A program made the translations under genes and the position numbers. This document shows positions 17,992-26,900 of a stretch of DNA of 64,000 bases, piece by piece. This DNA is from Mucilaginibacter straminoryzae (GTDB taxonomy: Bacteria; Bacteroidota; Bacteroidia; Sphingobacteriales; Sphingobacteriaceae). The stretch's first letter is position 1, and each line of letters starts with the position of its first letter. The DNA is taken from assembly GCF_022953055.1 (NCBI RefSeq), contig NZ_JALJEJ010000003.1, positions 310,001 through 374,000 on the forward strand. The letters are read 5' to 3'. Under the pieces are notes generated by a model, which saw nothing but the letters and a program-made list of their open reading frames with translations, made no database searches and was not told the origin of the DNA.

Positions 17992-19182
17992 TCAATAAAA
18001 AACAGTCACCTTGTGGCCATCCAATTTAAAATGTACCATACTGATCTCGAGTGTACGGAGCACCTGGCTCAGCGGGGCATCGCGCATAATTACCCCTCCG
18101 AACTTGTCGTGATTTTCTCCTGATCCTTGAAACTCCACCTCTACATTGTACCATCTCGAAAGCTGTCGCATCACCTGTTTAATATCGGCATGTTCAAACT
18201 GAAAATACCCTTTTTTCCAGGCGATGACCTGGTCTGTATCTGCTTTTGATACAGTGAGCTTTGATAGCGCTGCATCTAACACAGATTGCTGCCCGGGTGC
18301 TAATATTGCTGAAAGGTTGTTTTGCTGTACCCTTACACGCCCTTGCAGCAAGGTTGTCCGGACATTAGCTTCATCGTCATAGGCATTGATGTTGAAATGA
18401 GTACCCAACACTTCAACCGTGCCGCCCGGCGTATGGTTAGCTTTAATAATGTGAACTCTGAAAGGCTTCGAGGCATTATGCGAAACCTCAAAGTAGGCTT
18501 CACCGGTAATTTCAACTGCTCTTTCATCCCCGGCAAACAGGTTGGGATACCGTATGGAAGATTCTGCGTTTAGCCATACCCGGCTACCATCAGACAATAC
18601 CACCTGGAACTGGCCGCCAAGCGGCGTAGTAACGGTGTTGTAAAATACCTGGTCTGTCGGGGCCGATTTTGGCTGATAAACGATCGTTCCACTATCTACC
18701 CGCCTAATATTTGCGTTACCCTGGCTGGCTAAAAGCCCGGTATCACTTGGCGATAAGACGATGTTTCTACCATTGGCCAACGTCAGTACAGCTTTATTAG
18801 AGCCAGGCTGAACCTCATTCCTGATCTGGGATACCATTTGTGTGGCAACCTCTTTTTGAGCTGATCTGTTATTCCACCAAATGATAGACGCCCCGGCAAT
18901 CACTATGGCAGCAGCTGCAGCAGCCGTCCACTTGTACACACGCAGGTAACGCTGCCGTCTGTCAACTTCCACCACTTCTCTAAAAAGTTGTTCGCGTTCG
19001 GTTTCATCTGGTAACTGCGCTTCTTCGCGTTCCCCGAAATCTACCTGCTCAAACATGGTTTGTAAAAGCTCATCATCACTGTTTTCGGTCAAACGCATCA
19101 ACTCCAACAGTTCTGCAGGGGTACAGCTATTGTTTGCATACTGTTTGAATAAATAGTTAAGCCTTTCCGATTTTTCCGTCAT
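17992..19182 (-). CDS. FecR-family anti-sigma factor
   Basis: This 396-residue inner-membrane protein has a cytoplasmic N-terminal region (1-82, sigma-binding). One transmembrane helix follows at about 85-105 (WTAAAAAAIVIAGASIIWW). The periplasmic FecR domain is at about 175-275 (NTVTTPLGGQFQVVLSDGS, VWLNAESSIRYP, GEAYFEVSHNASKPFRV). A DUF4974-type C-terminal domain follows (FEHADIKQVMRQLSRWYNVEVEF). It holds an ECF sigma inactive until the STN domain of the downstream SusC signals. No sigma gene lies upstream: the gene there is the M13 peptidase, behind a strong terminator. The only sigma gene in the window is 12.5 kb downstream. Confidence 0.94.
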   Translation of the reverse strand: MTEKSERLNYLFKQYANNSCTPAELLELMRLTENSDDELLQTMFEQVDFGEREEAQLPDETEREQLFREVVEVDRRQRYLRVYKWTAAAAAAIVIAGASIIWWNNRSAQKEVATQMVSQIRNEVQPGSNKAVLTLANGRNIVLSPSDTGLLASQGNANIRRVDSGTIVYQPKSAPTDQVFYNTVTTPLGGQFQVVLSDGSRVWLNAESSIRYPNLFAGDERAVEITGEAYFEVSHNASKPFRVHIIKANHTPGGTVEVLGTHFNINAYDDEANVRTTLLQGRVRVQQNNLSAILAPGQQSVLDAALSKLTVSKADTDQVIAWKKGYFQFEHADIKQVMRQLSRWYNVEVEFQGSGENHDKFGGVIMRDAPLSQVLRTLEISMVHFKLDGHKVTVFY

Positions 19183-19311
19183 GATGAATACTTGAAGTTT
19201 GTTTTTATGCCGCGATCGTCGGCTTTATTGCTCAAACTAATAATAAAGACGAAAAAAAAGGAGCATCGTACTGCCTTGGGGTTATTTTTTTTTCAAAAAA
19301 AACTAAAACGC

Positions 19312-19349
19312 CATAAAAAAAGCTTCTTTAAAAGGATAAAGAAGCTTTT
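19312..19349 (-). terminator. Intrinsic terminator of the M13 peptidase gene
   Basis: A perfect 13-bp stem, AAAAGCTTCTTTA with TAAAGAAGCTTTT, has a 6-nt loop. On the minus strand it is followed by a T-run. It lies 86 bp after the M13 stop and upstream of the FecR gene, so it separates the two transcription units. Confidence 0.85.
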
Positions 19350-19434
19350 CATTAACTTAAAAAAGATACCATACAGGCTATTTAATCAACCCAATTCTAT
19401 AAAAATTATCACCGATGGTACCGGTAGATTTGCA

Positions 19435-21453
19435 TCACCATATTCTTGCCCGTTCATTTTCGGCTTTATAGTTTTTATCACCGGGTTGAATATTAAACGC
19501 ACGATAAAAAGGAGCAAAATTCATCAGCGGACCGTTTACCCGCCACATTGCCGGTGAATGCGGATTAGTATTTACATAAGTGCGTAAAAAGGCATCCCGG
19601 GTTTTCACCCGCCAAATTCTGGCTATAGAAAGGAAAAAACGCTGGTCGGGCGTAAAGCCATCAATCTTCTCGCCGCTTTTACCTTGCTCCGTCATTTTAA
19701 AGGCATCATAAGCAATAGCTACGCCACCGTTGTCAGCCGTGTTTTCACCCAGCGTTAACGGGCCTTTGATATGAACGGTGTCTAAAACGGTAAAAGAGCT
19801 GTAAAGCTTGGAAAGCTGCGTGGTTCGTTCCTTAAATTTCCGGTAGTCTTCTTTTGTCCACCAGTTTTTTACGTTGCCGTCCTTATCAAACTGGGCGCCC
19901 TGGTCGTCAAAAGCGTGTGTCATCTCATGGCCGATCACCATGCCGATGCCACCATAATTAATGGCGTCATCTGCTGCAAAATCGAAATATGGATATTGTA
20001 ATATACCAGCGGGAAATACAATTTCGTTTACCGGCGGATTATAGTAGGCTGTCACCGTTGAAGGCGTGGTTTGCCATTCGGTTTTGTCTACAGGTTTGTT
20101 CAGCTTAGCCAGTTCATATTTATAGTCGTTCTTATTGAGCGACAGCACATTTTCAAAAAACTTAGTCCTGCTGATCTGCACCTGGTTATAATCGCGCCAT
20201 TTGTCCGGGTAACCAATTTTCTTGGTGATGGCGTATAGCTTCTCTTTGGCTTTTTGCTTGGTGCTGTCGCTCATCCACTCCAGGTTATTTATCCTGATCT
20301 CGAAAGCCTTCTGCAAATTGTTCACCAATTCAAGTACGCGCTTTTTAGCCGCTTCGTTGAAATATCGTTTTACATAAAGCTGCCCCAGGGCCTGCCCCAA
20401 CAAATTATCCACATTGGCTGTCATGATCTGCCTGCGCGGCTTTTGCTTGTCTTCGCCAGATAATGCCTTATTAAATGTAAAAGTGGCATCTACAAATGGC
20501 TGGCTTAATCTGTCGGCGTAATTTTGAAGCGTGGATGCTTTCAGATAAGTTTTCCAGTCTTCAATACTTACTGTTTTCAGCATCTTATCCAGTTTACCGT
20601 AATAAGCAGGCTGCGCCACATCTATTGAATCTGTAGCGGCGCCAATGGTGGCCAAAAAGTTTTTCCAACCAATATGCGGTTGCGTTTCATTGATAGCGGC
20701 AACAGCCATCATGTGGTAATTGGCATTGATATCCCTTAGCTCAATATTGGTTTTACTTCCATCAGCCAGTTCCTTCTCTATACTGTATACGATAGCTGCC
20801 TTTTTGATCGCTGCTGCACGGTCGTTTCCTGTTAATTGAAATAATTGCTGCAAATAGGTTTTATAAGCTTCCTGAACATGAAGCGTAGGCGAATCTGTTT
20901 TAAAATAATACCCTTTTTCCGGAAGGCCAATTCCGGCCTGGTAAACGTGCGCCACATTAATCGAGCTGTTCTTATTATCAGGCGATACGCCGAACAAAAT
21001 AATCGAGCGATTGCCGGACATCATTTCAACGGCAACAAATTTAAGCATCGACGGAATACTGTTGATCGCGTCGATACGCGCCAAAATAGGTTTTACTGGT
21101 TCGTAACCCCTGCGGTTGATGGTTGCCATATCCATACCAGAGGCATAGAAATCGCCCACTTTTTGCTCAATACTACCCGGTACATTTTTAGCTTTGGAAA
21201 CACTATCTAAAATATTTTGTAATAAGCGTTTTTGCGGGATGTTAAGGAAAGAATAAGAACCTACACCCGCCTGGTCATTGTCGATTTTCACGGTATCATA
21301 CCAGCGACCGTTTACATACCTAAAAAAATTATCACCCGGTTTAACAGCCGGATCAAGGCCGCTCACGTCTACAAACTTCCTGCCTTGAGCAGATGAATAA
21401 TTCCATGCGGATAATAGCCCCAGCAACATGAACAGTGAAAATGACTTTTTCAT
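19435..21453 (-). CDS. M13-family (neprilysin/PepO-like) metallopeptidase
   Basis: This 672-residue exported peptidase has a signal peptide (1-22, ending NYSSAQ). The N-terminal M13 domain begins VKPGDNFFRYVNGRWYD. The catalytic zinc motif HEMTH is at residues 509-513 inside VIGHEMTHAFDDQGAQFD, and the third ligand is the glutamate of GENTADNGG. The substrate-binding NAYYNP-like motif reads VTAYYNPPVNEIVFPAGI. The protein ends in ARIW, as expected for full length. M13 enzymes cut small peptides on the N-side of hydrophobic residues. It is transcribed separately from the FecR/SusC cluster but in the same direction, adding a fourth secreted protease-type protein within 16 kb. Confidence 0.94.
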   Translation of the reverse strand: MKKSFSLFMLLGLLSAWNYSSAQGRKFVDVSGLDPAVKPGDNFFRYVNGRWYDTVKIDNDQAGVGSYSFLNIPQKRLLQNILDSVSKAKNVPGSIEQKVGDFYASGMDMATINRRGYEPVKPILARIDAINSIPSMLKFVAVEMMSGNRSIILFGVSPDNKNSSINVAHVYQAGIGLPEKGYYFKTDSPTLHVQEAYKTYLQQLFQLTGNDRAAAIKKAAIVYSIEKELADGSKTNIELRDINANYHMMAVAAINETQPHIGWKNFLATIGAATDSIDVAQPAYYGKLDKMLKTVSIEDWKTYLKASTLQNYADRLSQPFVDATFTFNKALSGEDKQKPRRQIMTANVDNLLGQALGQLYVKRYFNEAAKKRVLELVNNLQKAFEIRINNLEWMSDSTKQKAKEKLYAITKKIGYPDKWRDYNQVQISRTKFFENVLSLNKNDYKYELAKLNKPVDKTEWQTTPSTVTAYYNPPVNEIVFPAGILQYPYFDFAADDAINYGGIGMVIGHEMTHAFDDQGAQFDKDGNVKNWWTKEDYRKFKERTTQLSKLYSSFTVLDTVHIKGPLTLGENTADNGGVAIAYDAFKMTEQGKSGEKIDGFTPDQRFFLSIARIWRVKTRDAFLRTYVNTNPHSPAMWRVNGPLMNFAPFYRAFNIQPGDKNYKAENERARIW

Positions 21454-21551
21454 AAATATGATTTGCTTAAAGATATCAAATGTATCTATGATTGCTTAAA
21501 AATCATCAAAGGTTCCTTTAAAGAAATGATGTATTTCTACGCGAAAATCGT

Positions 21552-23912
21552 TCATCGCTGTAATACCTCGAAAAAGGTTTGCAAGCGATTGCCATTGGCA
21601 TCAACCAGCGTAAGCACGTGTTTACCGGCAGAGGGGTTCAGCGCAAGTTGATGATATTCTTTCGTCTCGCCGACGTAATTATTGTCAAGATGCCAGAATA
21701 TCTTAATGCCAGGTTGCCGGTGTGCAGCATTACAGATCATTCGTCCGCGCGTACCATCAGCTTCCAATGGCACATAAACCTTTGAACCGTCTTTGGGATA
21801 GATCATCTCCATTGGCCGGGATACGATCGCGCCGCAATCGGGGCGGAAAGGCGGCAGAGGTTTGTAACTATAATTACGGGTACGATAATAGGCTTCCATC
21901 GACGGTGGCAACACAAACCAGGGGACATGTAACATGTTCGCCGGGGCCTCGCATGCAGAATTGACCTGCCATTTGCGTGTACGATCTAAATGTACCAGTT
22001 GATGAAACGGACAAACCGGTGCGTTAAGACCAGCCTTCGGTATGAAAAGTGTATCGATATGCTCGCAATTCTCACCGGCACGATAACCACTTTCGCGACA
22101 TACTGCAATACTTGCCATCTCTGCTGATGGTACGGCAAACCAATCGCGGGTTACAGGCAATTGCCTGAAAATTTCAAACATAATGGGGGCCGCGGTATTT
22201 ACGCCGATCAGCCCCGGCCGGCCCTCGCCATTGGTATTGCCTACCCAAACACCTACTACAAAACGGGGGGTAATGCCTAAAGCCCAGCCATCCCTGAAAC
22301 CAAAACTGGTACCCGTTTTCCAGGCAATGCGCTGGGTTGAACTAAATTGCTGCCATAGCAGTTCATCGCCGGGCCGCATTACTTCTTCCATCGCCTGAAA
22401 GGTGTAATAAATAGAACCGGCATCCAGTAAACCGCCTTTTTCTAATTCAGGTTTGGATTTATACACATTGGTATAAACCGGGTTGTGATAATCTGCGGCA
22501 TCATACAAACCTTTATCACGGTGATAGTGGTTTAAAACGCGGGCCATATCGGCATAGGCCCCGCTAAGCTCCCACAAGGTATTTTCGCCACCACCAAGGA
22601 TAAGGGATAATCCATAATGATCTGCAGGTTGGGTCAAGGTTGTCATCCCTATCCGTCGTAACAGCGCATGGAAGCGGTCGTATTTATACTGCACCAGCAT
22701 TTTAACGGCGGGGATGTTTAGCGAACGCGCCAATGCTTTTGATGCGGGCACTGCGCCATCATATCCCAGATCGAAATTCTGCGGATGATAACCGCCAATC
22801 TGTGTCGGGATGTCCGGGATCAGGCTGTTAGGGAGTATCAGGCCGTCATGCATCATTGCCGCATAAAGTAGGGGTTTAAGCGTACTTCCCGGGCTGCGCG
22901 GAGCGGCGATAACATCTACATCGCTCTCAAAATCCCTGTTTTCCGGATGATTTACGTTTCCGACATAAGCAAGTGTTTTTCCGGTCTCTACATCCAGCAC
23001 TATAGCGGCAGCGTTGCGGATATCGTTAGCTTTCAACAACTGGTGATGTTTCTCTAAAATAGCAGCGACGTTCTGTTGCAGCAGCATATCGATAGAAGTT
23101 CTGATACGTCCGCCATCTTGCGGGTGACTGGCGTTATCAGTCTTAAAACGCTGAAGCAGGTGCGGCGCCAGAGAAGGTAACGGAAAGGGTTTATCCGGAA
23201 CGGGCTCCAGCTTGGCCAGTTTTGCCGTTGTAGCGTCAATCACGTTTTGGCGGCGCAAACGGTCGATCAGCAGGTTTCTTTTACGTAACAGGATGAGCCT
23301 GTTTTTACCGGGATGGACTAAAGACGGGGCGTTGGGCAAAACCGCCAATGCTGCCATTTCTCCCCATGAAAGCTTGTCCGGACTACGGCCAAAATACCGC
23401 CAAGAAGCAGCATCGAGACCCACCACATTACTACCGAAAGGGGCATTACTTGCATATAATGCCAGTATCTCAGCTTTGGAATAGGTAAGTTCCAGCCGAA
23501 ATGCTTTTATAATTTCTACCAGTTTTTGCCAAAATGTGCGGTTCTGGCGGGTAGAAAGCCGGATAACCTGCATGGTGAGTGTACTGCCCCCGCTTACCAC
23601 CCGCCTGGCCCTGATGTTTTGCTTCATGGCCCTGCCAAAAGCAATAAAATCTATCCCTAAGTGGTGTTCAAACCTTTTATCTTCAAAGGCTATAATACAG
23701 GCCTTAAACTTCGCTGGCACCTGCGGGTTATATGGAAAACGCCACTGACCGTCTGAAGCGATTGACGCACCCAATAACTGCCCTTTATTATCATCGATCA
23801 CAAAGGACGTTGGTGCGTGAAACAGTTTGCGCGGTATACTGAACCAGAACAGCAAAAGCAACACCAGTAACAAGCCGGCACTGATTACAACCTTCTTACG
23901 TTTATACCACAT
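21552..23912 (-). CDS. pbpC: Penicillin-binding protein 1C
   Basis: This 786-residue bifunctional peptidoglycan synthase has an N-terminal membrane anchor (residues 9-26). The GT51 glycosyltransferase domain follows (CIIAFEDKRFEHHLGIDFIAF, GGSTLTMQVIRLS). The transpeptidase domain has SPGSTLKP (catalytic serine in the STLK tetrad) and KTGTSFGFRDGW (KTG motif). A C-terminal PBP1C-specific domain follows at about 690-786 (IVSRPMEMIYPKDGSKVYVP). The gene follows the alpha-2-macroglobulin gene by 19 bp, the classical pbpC/yfhM pairing, in which wall repair and protease trapping are thought to work together at the inner membrane. All catalytic motifs are intact. Confidence 0.95.
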   Translation of the reverse strand: MWYKRKKVVISAGLLLVLLLLFWFSIPRKLFHAPTSFVIDDNKGQLLGASIASDGQWRFPYNPQVPAKFKACIIAFEDKRFEHHLGIDFIAFGRAMKQNIRARRVVSGGSTLTMQVIRLSTRQNRTFWQKLVEIIKAFRLELTYSKAEILALYASNAPFGSNVVGLDAASWRYFGRSPDKLSWGEMAALAVLPNAPSLVHPGKNRLILLRKRNLLIDRLRRQNVIDATTAKLAKLEPVPDKPFPLPSLAPHLLQRFKTDNASHPQDGGRIRTSIDMLLQQNVAAILEKHHQLLKANDIRNAAAIVLDVETGKTLAYVGNVNHPENRDFESDVDVIAAPRSPGSTLKPLLYAAMMHDGLILPNSLIPDIPTQIGGYHPQNFDLGYDGAVPASKALARSLNIPAVKMLVQYKYDRFHALLRRIGMTTLTQPADHYGLSLILGGGENTLWELSGAYADMARVLNHYHRDKGLYDAADYHNPVYTNVYKSKPELEKGGLLDAGSIYYTFQAMEEVMRPGDELLWQQFSSTQRIAWKTGTSFGFRDGWALGITPRFVVGVWVGNTNGEGRPGLIGVNTAAPIMFEIFRQLPVTRDWFAVPSAEMASIAVCRESGYRAGENCEHIDTLFIPKAGLNAPVCPFHQLVHLDRTRKWQVNSACEAPANMLHVPWFVLPPSMEAYYRTRNYSYKPLPPFRPDCGAIVSRPMEMIYPKDGSKVYVPLEADGTRGRMICNAAHRQPGIKIFWHLDNNYVGETKEYHQLALNPSAGKHVLTLVDANGNRLQTFFEVLQR

Positions 23913-23931
23913 CTGCCCTTTACAACAACGC

Positions 23932-26900
23932 TTACTTCACCACCTCTACCCACTGCCCCTTCGCCAACGCATTTATCGAAGCATTATACATGGCATCGCA
24001 GTAAACAGCAGGGAGATAATATTTGCCCGCATAAGCCGCGTTAAGCATCACAAAATAGGTTACCTCTTTACCCTCCGGCAAGCTGAAATAGGTATTCACC
24101 CGGTCATCGCGGATATCACGGTAATCTGACTCTGAGGATTTAAAGGCATCGCCGCCACCCTCCATCATTCGGGTATTCAGTATCTCCCAACCTGAGGGGA
24201 AGATCTGCGTTAACGCCATATTATCATACCGGCCTAATTTACCCGGATTTTTTACCGTTACCTGTGCTACAAAATCTGTCCCTTGTTTTAATTGCGAAGG
24301 ATCTACCGACGTACCTTTCAGCGTAAAGTAACTTACGCGCATCCCCAATATGTCAGGGTTATTAATTGGTTTTACATCCTCGCCGGTTACAGGTTGCCCG
24401 TACTGGATCAGCCGGACGAATAACCGCGCACCACCACGGTTGGTAATTGACAATTTACCCGACTGGTTTTTCACGCCCACTTGAGAAACATAAGCATCTG
24501 AATTTATATTACCGTTTGTACCGCCAACATGGTAATTGAACATCAGCTTGTTTTTAGCGGTGTTTTTACCGCAATACGCTGATATAGCCACCAGGCTATA
24601 AGCGGTAGTTTGCGTACTGTACCAACTATTTTGCGATAGACGCGCAGCAATTGTACGTACCAAAACTACCGCATCCTGTTTTTTACCCAACAAGATCAGT
24701 GTTTCCAGCGTCATGGCTTCATCGCGCAGGTCGCTACCATAGGTTCCCCACATCGAATTATATGGTTTTACCGTCAACGGCAGCCCTGCCACCATACGTA
24801 AGCCGACTTCCGGCTGACCGGCAAGTTTGTATGCCGCAGCCAAACGCCACTTGGCCTGAACGCTCAGATACGGGAATTCTTTCAGGCGGTTCATTGCGCC
24901 AAGCTCTGGTGCATGCGCTAAAGCCAGCAGGTATAAGCGATAAGCCTGCACCAGATCTGCACCATAAAAATCGCGGGTATTAGGTGCCCAGGCCAGTGCC
25001 TTTTGCCGTTGATATGTTTTCCAATGTTCAATAAAACCTATAGGTAAGGCATAACCGGCAGTTTGCGCTGCCAGCATAAAATGCCCGGCGTAACTGGTAC
25101 CCCAATCGTCTGCGCTGCCAGCATCGGGCCAGTAGCTCAGTCCGCCGTCCGGTAACTGGAACCCGGCTAGTTTTTTAATACCGGTCTGGATATTCCGGTT
25201 AATCATAGCTTTTTGCCCGTCAGAAAGATTGGTAAGCTGCCCCAGGTACAACTGCGGGAATACGGCAGAGGTAGTTTGCTCTACACAACCATGCGGGTAT
25301 TCTATCAGGTAGTTTAACCGCTTGGCAAGGTTAAGCGATGGAATGGTTGATTCTTCGAGCGTGGTTCTATTCGTGCCATTCATCCCAACGGCTGCATAGG
25401 AAGTACTCCAGCTTTCACCAGGCAGCAATTCTTTATCCAGCACACGAGTGACGCCCGGATTAGGATTTCTCACCGAAAGGTCTACATCATAAGCCGCCGT
25501 TTCGCTGCCGCTGCGTGCGACCACTTTAACCTTACCTATGCCAATGAAATCTTTAACAGTAAGTTCGAAGTTCACCATCTGATCGCCCGGCTTAGTGAAA
25601 GTAACGGTCTTATGGCTGTTTCCCGCCAGATTACTAAAGGCGTTAGACTGCACATCTACACTTACAATCTTAATGTTATTTTCCGTAGCGAACACGGTTA
25701 CCGGCAACTGGATCTTTTCCGTCGGCCCTAATACACGCGGCAGCGTAGCCAGTATCATCAGGGGTTTCTTCACTGACACCGCTTTATCGGCGAACCCGTA
25801 ACTACCATCATGTCCGGCAATAACCATCACTTTAACCGCACCGATATATTGGGGAAGTATAAAAGCATGTGTCTGCTTTTCACCTGCATTCAAATGGAAT
25901 GGCCCCATAAATTTCACTACAGGCTTAAAGCGGTTAACAGTGATATTACGATTCATGTTACGGCCACCGGCATCACCACCGATGCTCAGGATATGCTGAA
26001 GATCGCCGCCATAAGCACCGATCACATAATCGAACAAGTCCCAGGTCTTCACTCCCAGGGCTTCGCGTGCATAAAATGCTTCATGCGGGTCGGGCGTTTT
26101 AAAATTGGTAATATCCAGCAACCCTTCATCAACAATAGCTACGGTATAGGTCATTTCCTTACCCGAAGATTCAGCTACCGTGATCTGCGAGCGCGTCTCT
26201 GGCCGGATCTTGTCCGGCATGGAGATCACCGGCTTCAGAATGGTTGCCGGGTTATCAACCAGCAAAGGTATCGCGCCATACATACGTATCGGCAGATCGT
26301 TAACGGTTTGTGAATGTGGTTGCAACAGCGTAACGTTTATAAACACATTAGGCGCCATAGTTTCATCAACCTTAAAGCGATATTGCGTCTGCCCCTTTTC
26401 TGTTTTAACCCAATCCGTTTTCAGCACCTTCGTACCATTTTCAAAACTAATGAGCGCGCGGCCATTAGCCGGGGTCGGAATAGTAAGCACCGCTTCTTCG
26501 CCAACGGTATATTTTTTCTTATCTGCCGTGAATGAAAGCATGGCCGCCTCTGTAGGGTTATCCTGCTGAAGGCGTTGTGCCCAGTTTGGCCAGTCGATGT
26601 ATACCTGTTTACCGGTGGTATGGCCGGTTTCCTCGTCTTTTACTTTAACCACATACTGGCCCCAATCAGGCTGATCGATACGCATTTTCCACCGTCCCCG
26701 GCCGTTGACAAGCGTAACGGTTTCGGTCTTCAATAGCTTATTATATTTATCCTGCGTAAAGTTGCTGTTCTGGTTGCCAGAATTATCCCACCACCAATGC
26801 CATTTTACTTTGTACAGCTCTACCTGAACGGTGCGACGGCCTTTAACCAGGTTACCCTTGGTATCTACATCGGCGATATCAAAAACATGGTCTTTACCGG

